64,000 nt of DNA from Luteolibacter sp. SL250. Lineage in GTDB: Bacteria > Verrucomicrobiota > Verrucomicrobiia > Verrucomicrobiales > Akkermansiaceae. The notes under the pieces are model-generated. The model ran no database searches. It saw only the letters and a program-made list of their open reading frames with translations, and was not told the DNA's origin. Shown here in pieces: positions 27,083 to 34,809 of the stretch; position 1 is the stretch's first letter; each line of letters starts with the position of its first letter. The translations under genes were made by a program, and so were the position numbers. The DNA is taken from the NCBI RefSeq assembly GCF_026625605.1, contig NZ_CP113054.1:620001-684000 (forward strand). The letters are read 5' to 3'.

Positions 27083-28074
27083 ATCTCCTGGAAATCCACA
27101 ACCTTTCGAAAACCTACCGCGGCGGCGTCCGGCCCGCCGTTCATGGTGCGACCGTCGCTTCGGCTCCGGGAGAGATCCTCTCGCTGGTCGGTGAGAGTGG
27201 CAGCGGGAAGACCACGCTCCTCCGCCTCATCGCCGGGCTGGAATCCCCGGACGAAGGAACCATCACCCTGACGGACCGCGTCATCTCCGCGCCGGGCCGT
27301 GGCATCCAGCCGGAGAAGCGCGGCATCGGCATGGTGTTCCAGCATCATGCGCTGTTTCCTCATCTCACGGTGGAGAGGAACATCTCCTATGGCATCCGCA
27401 GGCTGCCCCGCACGGAGCGCGCGGAAACCGTCCGCTCCCTGCTGGAACTCGTCGGCCTGCCCGGCTTCGGTGGCCGCTATCCGCACCAGCTTTCCGGCGG
27501 GGAACGCCAGCGCGTCGCCCTTGCCCGTGCCCTCGCGCCGAAGCCGGAACTCCTGCTGCTGGACGAACCGTTCGCCAGCCTGGACGCGGGCCTGCGCGAG
27601 GAACTCCGTGAGGAAACCCGCCGCGTGCTGAAACGCCACGGCAGCAGTGCCGTCTTCGTCACCCATGATACCGCGGACGCGCTCACTGTCGCCGACCGCA
27701 TCGTCGTGCTCAACCAGGGGACCATCCAGCAGATCGGCACGCCTGCGGAAATCTATGGCCGCCCCGCGAACGCCTATGTCGCATCCTTTTTCGGAGCCTG
27801 CAATTTCGTGCCGCCCGGGCAGTTGGCCACCTGCCTCCACATCGGCCCCGGTCCGGAAACGGAAGGCCTCTGGCTGAGGCCGGAATCACTCGCCCTCGTC
27901 GCGTTCGGTGAAGGCCTCACCGGCGTCATCACCACCGTCCGCTTCCGTGGCACCCACCATGAAGTCATCCTCGACTGCCGTTGCGAAATCCATGGCGCGT
28001 TCACCATCCAGCTCCACCACCCGGGAGATCAGCCGGTCGCGGTCGGTGAGACCTGGTTGATCGCCCCGCGGTGA
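27079..28074 (+). CDS. Iron(III)-type ABC transporter ATP-binding protein (FutC/FbpC-like)
   Basis: 331 residues. The ABC domain has Walker A GESGSGKTTLLRLIAGLE, signature LSGGERQRVALARALAPKPE, Walker B LLLLDEPFASLDAG and the switch His in VFVTHDTADAL. The C-terminal ~90 residues are a TOBE/regulatory OB domain (LRPESLALVAFGEGLTGVIT), as in FbpC. It energises the fused permease; the start overlaps that gene's stop (ATGA). The importer is complete within the window. Confidence 0.93.
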   Translation: MNLLEIHNLSKTYRGGVRPAVHGATVASAPGEILSLVGESGSGKTTLLRLIAGLESPDEGTITLTDRVISAPGRGIQPEKRGIGMVFQHHALFPHLTVERNISYGIRRLPRTERAETVRSLLELVGLPGFGGRYPHQLSGGERQRVALARALAPKPELLLLDEPFASLDAGLREELREETRRVLKRHGSSAVFVTHDTADALTVADRIVVLNQGTIQQIGTPAEIYGRPANAYVASFFGACNFVPPGQLATCLHIGPGPETEGLWLRPESLALVAFGEGLTGVITTVRFRGTHHEVILDCRCEIHGAFTIQLHHPGDQPVAVGETWLIAPR

Positions 28075-28125
28075 GCGATTGGGGGGATCTTGACGTATCC
28101 CGGCAGTGCCATCCATGATACCGGG

Positions 28126-29085
28126 ATGAGATTTCTTCCTCTGCTGATGGCCGTCGTCGCATCACCCGCTGCGGAGGCGTGCCTTTGGGATGGCGACACC
28201 ATTGCTTCGGAAAAGGCGCGGTTTCCCGGAGTGGACAAAGTGATCTTCGGAGAGTTTCCACGACATTCCAGAGAGTTTTACGAATGGAGGAAAAAGGAAA
28301 GTGAAGCGGGCATCGCCGCCGATCCATCACGGCTGGAACTCTATGACGATCTCGCCGTAGCCCAGCACAAACTGGGTGATCACCAAGGGGCGATCGAAAC
28401 CATGAAAACGAAAGATGGGATCAAGCCGGGTCTCTATGAAACACTGTCGAACACCGGAACCTTCTATATCTACACTGGTGATCTTTCGGCCGCCCTGGGG
28501 CGGATCGAAAAGGCGCTGGAGGTGAATCCGAACGCTCATTTCGGACGTGAGAAGTATCAGAAATGGCTCATCGAATGGATGCTCGAAGGGAGGCCGGAAG
28601 AGAAAGCCAACATGCATGATCCGAATTTGGGTAAGGTGGGATTCGCCGGGTGGGTGGCGAAAAAGCACGAAGCCGCTGGAGAAGGGAAGGAGCTGACCGA
28701 ACCCATCAGAAAAGAGGCAATCCAAGCGGTGCTTGGAATGATGCGCTTCGCGGATTTCGACAACCCGATCCTCCAGGAAATTCTCGGGGATCTTCTTATA
28801 TCGGGCATGATGGACAAGAATGCCTCAATTCATGCGAGCTTTGCGTATCTGAGTGCCTATTCGCGCGTTCAGGAACCCGAAGCCAGGAAACGGCTGACTG
28901 AAAAATTCCAATGGGCGGCGGGAACCATCCAAGGCGGTGATCCGAAGTTGCTCGCCGAGCTGTTGAAGAAAGGCTTGGCGAAGGGAGCGAGGCTGACGGG
29001 CGGGATCCGCCATGACGAAATCGCCTGGATCGCCGCCGGAAAGGATGTCTCCGCCGAGTTCAACAGGAAGTATCTGAGGCCCTGA
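28126..29085 (+). CDS. Secreted TPR-like hypothetical protein
   Basis: 319 residues with a signal peptide (MRFLPLLMAVVASPAAEA) and mature start CLWDGDTIASEKARFPGV. Residues ~65-150 look like TPR repeats (YDDLAVAQHKLGDHQGAIET; TFYIYTGDLSAALGRIEKAL). The remainder is helical with GFAGWVAKKHEAAGEGKELT and ILGDLLISGM. Proteins with this CLWD...FPRHS.EFYEWR opening occur in Planctomycetes and Verrucomicrobia as far as I recall, with no known function. GC content is visibly lower than in the preceding operon. The gene ends before the repeat cluster at 29117. No functional link to the iron importer is visible. Confidence 0.7.
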   Translation: MRFLPLLMAVVASPAAEACLWDGDTIASEKARFPGVDKVIFGEFPRHSREFYEWRKKESEAGIAADPSRLELYDDLAVAQHKLGDHQGAIETMKTKDGIKPGLYETLSNTGTFYIYTGDLSAALGRIEKALEVNPNAHFGREKYQKWLIEWMLEGRPEEKANMHDPNLGKVGFAGWVAKKHEAAGEGKELTEPIRKEAIQAVLGMMRFADFDNPILQEILGDLLISGMMDKNASIHASFAYLSAYSRVQEPEARKRLTEKFQWAAGTIQGGDPKLLAELLKKGLAKGARLTGGIRHDEIAWIAAGKDVSAEFNRKYLRP

Positions 29086-29116
29086 CGGTCTGCGGGAATG
29101 GAAAAGACAACCGTGG

Positions 29117-29298
29117 CTGCTGCGTCCCGCAGCAGGCCGTGACATCGGCGTCCCGCCGATGGTCCGTGTGAGCCATCACGCTACGGAAGAGTGCGCTCCC
29201 TTGCTCCCAATTCAGAATGGACGGGATCTTTCCATGTGGAATCGAGTGGAGGGGATGTGTTTCCACAGCCGTCATGGCGCAGCCATGACGCTACGGAA
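29117..29298. repeat. Cluster of stem-loop repeats (REP/BIME-like)
   Basis: Three perfect hairpins with 3-nt loops: CTGCTGCG-TCC-CGCAGCAG (29117-29135), CATCGGCG-TCC-CGCCGATG (29143-29161) and CGTCATGGC-GCA-GCCATGACG (29270-29290). A 17-bp module GCCATSACGCTACGGAA occurs twice (29172-29188 and 29282-29298). Similar loop sequences on different stems suggest a family of palindromic intergenic repeats. No gene is visible in this 219-bp gap. Confidence 0.65.
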
Positions 29299-29304
29299 CC
29301 ATCC

Positions 29305-31911
29305 TCATTGGTTGGTCTTATAAAGTCCCACGCCGGCAGCCCACAGCTCGCGGGTGGCGGGGTTGAAGCGCAGCACCATCGGTTTCACGAAGGGGATGTC
29401 GCCGGTGATGTTGGTCCAGGTCGCGCCGTGGTCGGTGGACTTGTGGATGCCACCGATGGCCGTGTTTCCCCAGTTGATGTTGGAGACCCAGATCGTCTTC
29501 GGGTCACCCGGATCGACCTCCAGTCCGACGGTGGACATGCCCTGCGGGAAGTTCGTCAGCTTCTTCCAGGTCTTGCCGTGGTCGGTGCTGCGGTGCAGTT
29601 GCGCTCCGGAGGCATAGATGGCCCCGTCCGTGGCAACGTGGAGGTTCCAGACGAAGTTCTCATTGGCGAAAACATTCTGCCAGGTGTTGCCCCCATCCTC
29701 GCTGCGCCAGACGCCTCCGCCCGCGCCGCAGGCACCCCAGAAGATCCGCTTGGAGTCCGTCGGGTCCACGGCCAGGCCGTAGAACATCCGGCGGCTGCCG
29801 GGTTGGTTGGGCATCTGCTTCCATGAAGCGCCGCCGTCCGTCGATTTGAAGATCCCGCCGCCGTTGTGGCCTTCCTCCTTATCACCATCGAGGCCCATGT
29901 AGACGATGCTCGGATCCTTCGGATCCACCGCCAGCGCACGCGGATAGCCACGGCCCCACATCGTGTTTTTCTTCAGCCTCTTATCGGGAAGGCCGTCCTT
30001 GATGATCTTGAACGTCTTGCCACCGTCCTCGCTGAGAACCGTGCTCTGGCTGCCATCGTCCCATGGGGAAACGGTGGCGATCACACGTTCCTTGCCTGCC
30101 ACTTCATTGACCGCCACGCGCCAGTTGTGGCCGCTGAAACCGCGCACGTGGGAGAGCGGCCAGAGCTGCTGCCAGGTCTTTCCGCCGGAGTCGCTCGCCA
30201 GCGTGCCCTCGTCCATGACCGAGACGAAAGTTCTGCCTTTCGAGAAACGCACATCCGTGATGACGGAAATGTCCGCCCCCGCGTCACGCTCGGTCCAGGT
30301 CACACCGCCGTCCGTGCTGTGCGGGCAGCGCCAGTTCGCGCTGATGAACAGCTCCTTTCCATCGCGCGGATTCACCGCGATGTTCGTCGGCGCGCTGAGC
30401 GACGTCATGCCGTTGGAGACGTTGTCCAGCGTCGGGTTCGCCGTGGGATCCACCTTCAGCCTCGATGAGGATTTCCAAGTCTTTCCTCCATCCTCGGAAC
30501 GATAGAACCTGCCGTTCCAACTGATGCTGCCGATCGCATAGACATCCAGCGGGTTCGTCGGGCTGACGACCACCTCCATGATCTCCATGCCCTTTTCGAT
30601 CCCCTCCGAGGATGGCATCCAGGTCTTGCCGCCGTCGGTGGACTTGTGGATGCCGTCCTTGTGGAAGGCCCCGTAGATGATGTCCGGGTTCACCGGGTCG
30701 AAGGCGGAGCTGCCGGCCTGCGGCGGGGTGCCCACCCGGTTCCAGGTCTTCCCCGCGTCCCTGCTCAGCAGCAGCCCGTCATTCTGGGTGCCTGCCAGCA
30801 CCAGCGACGGGTTCTTCGATGAAACATTCACCGCATACACGGTCCCGGCCGCCACGGGGCCGAGCTTGATGTTGCCGAAGAACTGCAACGTCCTGTCCGT
30901 CTTGAAATCACGGATGGTCGCCTTCACCGGTTTGGCCGCCGGGCCGCTGGTGAAGAAAAATTCCTTCAGTTCCAGCACCGTCTGCTCCGCAGGCAGGTTG
31001 CCGGAAATCGCCAGGTCGAACCGGTCGATCGCCGCCCAGTCCGGGGTGGGGTTTTTCGCCGCCGCTTCCGGGTTCTTCTTCGCATACCCCGGCTCGACGA
31101 TGAAATCCGCCGCACCCATGACGATGTCCTGCCACTCCGTGTTCTTGTAGTGCGGGGCCAGGTTCTTGCTCCGGTAGGTGATGCCCGACTTCGTCCGCGC
31201 CGTGAAATAGGAATCCTTCGCGGTGGATCCATCGCCCTTCACCGTGAAGCCGACCCCGGAAAGCTGCGACGTGTTCGCCGTCGCCGGGACCGTCACCGGG
31301 ATGGCGATGTCACCAAAGAATTCCGCGTTCACCTTCCCATACTGAACGCGCAGGGTATCCCCGCCGCCTGCGGCTTCCTTTGACCAGGACACGGTCCACG
31401 TCTCCCCGCCGTCCACGGATTTGTAGACCTTCCCGCCGGGGCTGGCCGCGTAGAGATTTTTCCCATTCGTCGGATCGACCGCCAGCGCGCGCACGCTCTT
31501 GTCGCGCTCCGCGGTGATCCGGAGTTCCTTTTTCCCGGTGTTGGGCAGCGTCTTCCAGCTCCCGCCCGCGTCGGTGCTCTTGCTCACCCCGTCCTCGGTG
31601 ACCGCATAGACCGTGTCGGGATTCGTCCGGTCCACGGCGACCGAATAGACCGCGTAGGAAACCAGGCCGTTGTTGATCATCTTCCACTGCTTGCCGTGAT
31701 CGTCGGTCCGGTAGATCCCCGCGACATCGCCGCCGAGATACATGGTCCCCTTCTTCGTCGGGTGATACTCCGCGGCCCAGAAAAAGCCGCCGCCCCCCCA
31801 GCCGGCCTGCTCCCATTTCGTTTCCGCGGCAGTTGCGTGGCCGGGGGAGAGAATCGTGGAGGCCAGCAGCCCCCATTTCAGTGGTTTGGGTAGGTTTCGT
31901 AGTGAGGACAT
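29305..31911 (-). CDS. Secreted BNR/Asp-box beta-propeller protein (sortilin/GH74-like)
   Basis: 868 residues with a signal peptide (LKWGLLASTILSPGHATAAE). About a dozen Asp-box motifs of the S-x-D-x-G-x-T-W type are visible: STDAGGSW, SVDGGETW, SRDAGKTW, STDGGKTW, SEDGGKTW, STDGGVTW, SEDGGKTF, STDGGASW, SEDGGNTW, STDHGKTW and STDHGATW. This suits a tandem pair of seven-bladed propellers, as in GH74 xyloglucanases and VPS10 proteins. Between the second and third motifs lies a ~190-residue insert (around GFTVKGDGSTAKDSYFTART and DRFDLAISGNLPAEQTVLEL) that looks like a beta-sandwich binding domain. Catalytic Asp residues of GH74 could not be assigned. It may bind or cleave polysaccharide outside the cytoplasm. 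The frame is open 35 codons upstream; ATG 31911 was chosen for the signal peptide. Confidence 0.82.
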   Translation of the reverse strand: MSSLRNLPKPLKWGLLASTILSPGHATAAETKWEQAGWGGGGFFWAAEYHPTKKGTMYLGGDVAGIYRTDDHGKQWKMINNGLVSYAVYSVAVDRTNPDTVYAVTEDGVSKSTDAGGSWKTLPNTGKKELRITAERDKSVRALAVDPTNGKNLYAASPGGKVYKSVDGGETWTVSWSKEAAGGGDTLRVQYGKVNAEFFGDIAIPVTVPATANTSQLSGVGFTVKGDGSTAKDSYFTARTKSGITYRSKNLAPHYKNTEWQDIVMGAADFIVEPGYAKKNPEAAAKNPTPDWAAIDRFDLAISGNLPAEQTVLELKEFFFTSGPAAKPVKATIRDFKTDRTLQFFGNIKLGPVAAGTVYAVNVSSKNPSLVLAGTQNDGLLLSRDAGKTWNRVGTPPQAGSSAFDPVNPDIIYGAFHKDGIHKSTDGGKTWMPSSEGIEKGMEIMEVVVSPTNPLDVYAIGSISWNGRFYRSEDGGKTWKSSSRLKVDPTANPTLDNVSNGMTSLSAPTNIAVNPRDGKELFISANWRCPHSTDGGVTWTERDAGADISVITDVRFSKGRTFVSVMDEGTLASDSGGKTWQQLWPLSHVRGFSGHNWRVAVNEVAGKERVIATVSPWDDGSQSTVLSEDGGKTFKIIKDGLPDKRLKKNTMWGRGYPRALAVDPKDPSIVYMGLDGDKEEGHNGGGIFKSTDGGASWKQMPNQPGSRRMFYGLAVDPTDSKRIFWGACGAGGGVWRSEDGGNTWQNVFANENFVWNLHVATDGAIYASGAQLHRSTDHGKTWKKLTNFPQGMSTVGLEVDPGDPKTIWVSNINWGNTAIGGIHKSTDHGATWTNITGDIPFVKPMVLRFNPATRELWAAGVGLYKTNQ

Positions 31912-32130
31912 GGAGGATCGGGTAGGGGCTTCCGTCAGCGTCAGCCGTAACTTTCCGGAAGCGGCGGTTCTTTCACAAATGGCTGCCGGGATCACCCGAC
32001 CTGCCCAGATGGCCAATCAGCCTGTTTTTTGATGGCCTCCGGTGTCCATTCCCAAAATGACGGGGAAACGGATGATTGACGTCCGGGCAGGGACATCCAC
32101 CATCCCGCGACTCACGCATTTTCCCGCTTC

Positions 32131-33516
32131 ATGGCAGACAAGACCCGCTTCCACTTCACTGGCATCTGTGGCACCGCCATGGGGGCCGTCGCCGCCGCCA
32201 TGAAACAGCGCGGATTCACCGTCACCGGTTCCGACGCCGCCGTGTATCCGCCCATGTCCGACTTCCTGCGGAATCAGGGCATCACCATCGCGGAGGGCTA
32301 CAAGGAAGAGCACATCCCGGCGGATGCGGATGTGGTCATCATCGGAAACGCCATTTCCCGTGGAAATCCGGAGGCGGAAGCCGCGCTCGACCGCAAGCTG
32401 CTCTACCATTCCCTGCCGGAGGTCATGAAGGAGTTCTTCCTCCGCGGAAAGAGGAACCTCGTCGTCTCCGGCACCCACGGAAAAACCACCACCTCCTCCA
32501 TGCTGGCGTCCGTGCTCCGTGATGCGGGGAAAAACCCCGGCTTCATGATCGGCGGCCTGCCGAAGAACCTCGGCTGCGGCGCCTACTTTCCGGATTCCGA
32601 ATTCAACGTCCTGGAGGGCGACGAATACGACACCGCCTTCTTCGACAAGCGCTCGAAGTTCCTCCACTACCTGCCGGACTGCGTGGTGGTGAACAACATC
32701 GAGTTCGACCACGCGGACATCTACAACTCGCTGGACGAAATCAAGCTGACCTTCCGCCGCCTGCTCAACATCGTCCCCCGCAGTGGCCGTGCCTTCGTCA
32801 ACGGGGATGACCCCAACTGCCTGGACGTCTCCGCCAACGCGCCATGCCCGGTGACCCGCGTGGGTCTCGGGGAGAACTGCGATCTGCGCATCGAAAACGT
32901 CAGCTATGAGCCGGAGCGCAGCTCGTTCACCCTCGGTGGCGTGCCGTATTCCGTCCGCATGACGGGGGAGTTCAACGTCCGCAATGCCGCGATGGCCGCC
33001 GCCGCCGCCACCTTCGCCGGGCTTTCCCCGGAGGAAATCCGCGCCGGACTGGAGAATTTCGAGGGCGTCGCCCGCCGTCAGGAACTGAAGGGCGAGGTGA
33101 ACGGCATCAAGGTGGTCGATGACTTCGCGCACCACCCCACCGCCATCAAGCTGGCGGTGCAGAGCCTGCGCCAGAAGTTCAACGGCGACCGGCTGTGGGT
33201 GCTTTTCGAACCGCGTTCGAACACCACCCGCAGGGCCGTTTTCCAGAATGAACTGGCCGAGGCGCTGGCCACCGCGGACTGCGCCGTGGTCGCCGCCATC
33301 CCGGACCTCCACAAGATCCCGGAAAACGACCGGCTTGATCCCGAAAAGCTGGCATCCGACATCGTCCGCCTCGGCGGCGAGTGCGCCTACCTGGCGGATG
33401 TCGATGCCATCGTCGCCTACGTCTCAGAGCGTGCCGCCACCGGGGATGTCATCGCCGTGCTCAGCAACGGCGGCTTCGGCGGCATCCACGGCAAGCTGCT
33501 GGAGGCGCTGGCCTGA
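32131..33516 (+). CDS. mpl: UDP-MurNAc:L-Ala-gamma-D-Glu-meso-DAP ligase Mpl
   Basis: 461 residues of the Mur ligase family, Mpl branch. The N-terminal domain has HFTGICGTAMGAVAAAMKQR (the UDP-binding GxxGxxM region) and ITIAEGYKEEHIP. The central ATPase has VVSGTHGKTTTSSMLA, followed by EGDEYDTAFFDKRSKF, the Mpl signature; MurC has a different sequence here. The C-terminal domain contains VVDDFAHHPTAIKLAVQSLR and FEPRSNTTRRAVFQ. It reattaches recovered murein tripeptide to UDP-MurNAc in peptidoglycan recycling. The presence of Mpl implies meso-DAP peptidoglycan and a recycling pathway. It is convergent with the next gene after 12 bp. Confidence 0.94.
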   Translation: MADKTRFHFTGICGTAMGAVAAAMKQRGFTVTGSDAAVYPPMSDFLRNQGITIAEGYKEEHIPADADVVIIGNAISRGNPEAEAALDRKLLYHSLPEVMKEFFLRGKRNLVVSGTHGKTTTSSMLASVLRDAGKNPGFMIGGLPKNLGCGAYFPDSEFNVLEGDEYDTAFFDKRSKFLHYLPDCVVVNNIEFDHADIYNSLDEIKLTFRRLLNIVPRSGRAFVNGDDPNCLDVSANAPCPVTRVGLGENCDLRIENVSYEPERSSFTLGGVPYSVRMTGEFNVRNAAMAAAAATFAGLSPEEIRAGLENFEGVARRQELKGEVNGIKVVDDFAHHPTAIKLAVQSLRQKFNGDRLWVLFEPRSNTTRRAVFQNELAEALATADCAVVAAIPDLHKIPENDRLDPEKLASDIVRLGGECAYLADVDAIVAYVSERAATGDVIAVLSNGGFGGIHGKLLEALA

Positions 33517-33528
33517 CCGGGCGGCGGA

Positions 33529-34809
33529 TCACTGCTTCAGGTTCCGGTCGCCCGCGAAAGCGGACCACGCGGACGGATCCTTTTTCCGCCATTCGTTGCG
33601 GATCACCGCCAAGGCATGGCTGCGGTCCCTCCCGACCGGGAGCATCATAGCGGCGTCCGCGGCCTCGGCTGGATCTGTGTTGGCGAGTTCCATGGCATAG
33701 TTCTTCGCAGCCGTGTTCCGCATGGTCCCTTCCGGTTGTCCGTCCAGCCAGACGCGAACCGCGGCGCGGTCCTGCTTCATCCAGACCCGGATGAAGCCAC
33801 CGACGGGATGCTCCCGGGGGCCGGAGTGCTCCAGCCCCGCCACCCAGTCCGCCCATAGCCCCGGCTCGTCGCCCTCCATCTGGAGCTCGTACACCAGCTT
33901 CGATTTTTCCTCAGCGGTGAACTCGGCGTCCACCAACCGGACCGCTTCGTCATGCGGCCACGCTGGGAGCTTGCCGATGAGGCGGACAATGTATTGGTTC
34001 CGGAGATCGGCGGCCACCGGAGACCCCGGTTGCTTCGCGGCTTCCGTCCGCAGGGCGGCGAGGAAAGCGCGGTGCTCGCCTGGGTTTCTCAGATGATCTC
34101 CGATCGCTGTGTGGAGTCCATGCAGATTCAGCATCTCCTCGGCCCCTTCCGGAGAAAGCAGATGGGAGATCAATTCCACAGGCTCCAGCCGGGCGCGGGC
34201 GGCATAGATCGCCGGGCGAACAACTGAGTCGATGGGGCCGGACAAGCCATCCGACGCCATCTTGTTGAATGTGCGGATGGCGAATGCCGGGTCCGCGGGG
34301 ATGCTGCGGTTGAAGGCCAAGATGAGAAATTCCGCGCGGGCGGGGATTTCTCCGAGTTCCAATCCGAGCAGCAGGGCCTCCTTGGGATTCCCCTCGACGA
34401 AGGCATAAAGGAAAAAGTAGGTCACCTCACTGCGGGAGGCCGGGTCCATTCCGGCGGAGGCGGTCTCGATGAGCGCCATCACCTCCTCCCGGTTCAGGCC
34501 TGCCAGTTCCTTCTGGAACCGCCTCGATAGCTCCATGATCGCCAAGTAGTGGGCGCGTGGCTCCAGACCACCCCGGCCCGGATCATCCGCCATCCGCCGG
34601 AAATCCCGGACGAGGCCGACGATCTCTTCCCGCTTTGGCTCCGAAAGGGGCATCCGGGGAGCGGGGCGGCGTTCCGAGCGGAACCGGATTTCGGGCGCGG
34701 CTGGCTGGAGCCGCGTGTTCTCCTGCCGCAGCCGCTCAAGCTCCGGCTGACGCAGCAAGCCGATGGCCAGCGCCAGGATCGGTATCGGGATGAGGTGGTA
34801 GGGTTTCAT
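33529..34809 (-). CDS. Membrane-anchored helical-repeat protein coupled to a sigma factor
   Basis: 426 residues. A short N-terminal hydrophobic segment (HLIPIPILALAIGLL) is followed by a coiled-coil-like piece (PELERLRQENTRLQ) and then about 350 residues of alpha-helical repeats without cysteine motifs (EVTYFFLYAFVEGNPKEALLLG is cut short here as EVTYFFLYAFVEGNPKEALL; AFAIRTFNKMASDG). No known family is recognised. The start ATG overlaps the stop of the extended sigma factor (ATGA), so the two are made together. Its helical style (NPKEALL, DPAFAIRTF) resembles the C-terminal region of the sigma factor (DPRLALETLLTAF), hinting at shared ancestry or interaction. A sensor or anti-sigma-like partner role is a guess from context. 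Confidence 0.7.
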   Translation of the reverse strand: MKPYHLIPIPILALAIGLLRQPELERLRQENTRLQPAAPEIRFRSERRPAPRMPLSEPKREEIVGLVRDFRRMADDPGRGGLEPRAHYLAIMELSRRFQKELAGLNREEVMALIETASAGMDPASRSEVTYFFLYAFVEGNPKEALLLGLELGEIPARAEFLILAFNRSIPADPAFAIRTFNKMASDGLSGPIDSVVRPAIYAARARLEPVELISHLLSPEGAEEMLNLHGLHTAIGDHLRNPGEHRAFLAALRTEAAKQPGSPVAADLRNQYIVRLIGKLPAWPHDEAVRLVDAEFTAEEKSKLVYELQMEGDEPGLWADWVAGLEHSGPREHPVGGFIRVWMKQDRAAVRVWLDGQPEGTMRNTAAKNYAMELANTDPAEAADAAMMLPVGRDRSHALAVIRNEWRKKDPSAWSAFAGDRNLKQ

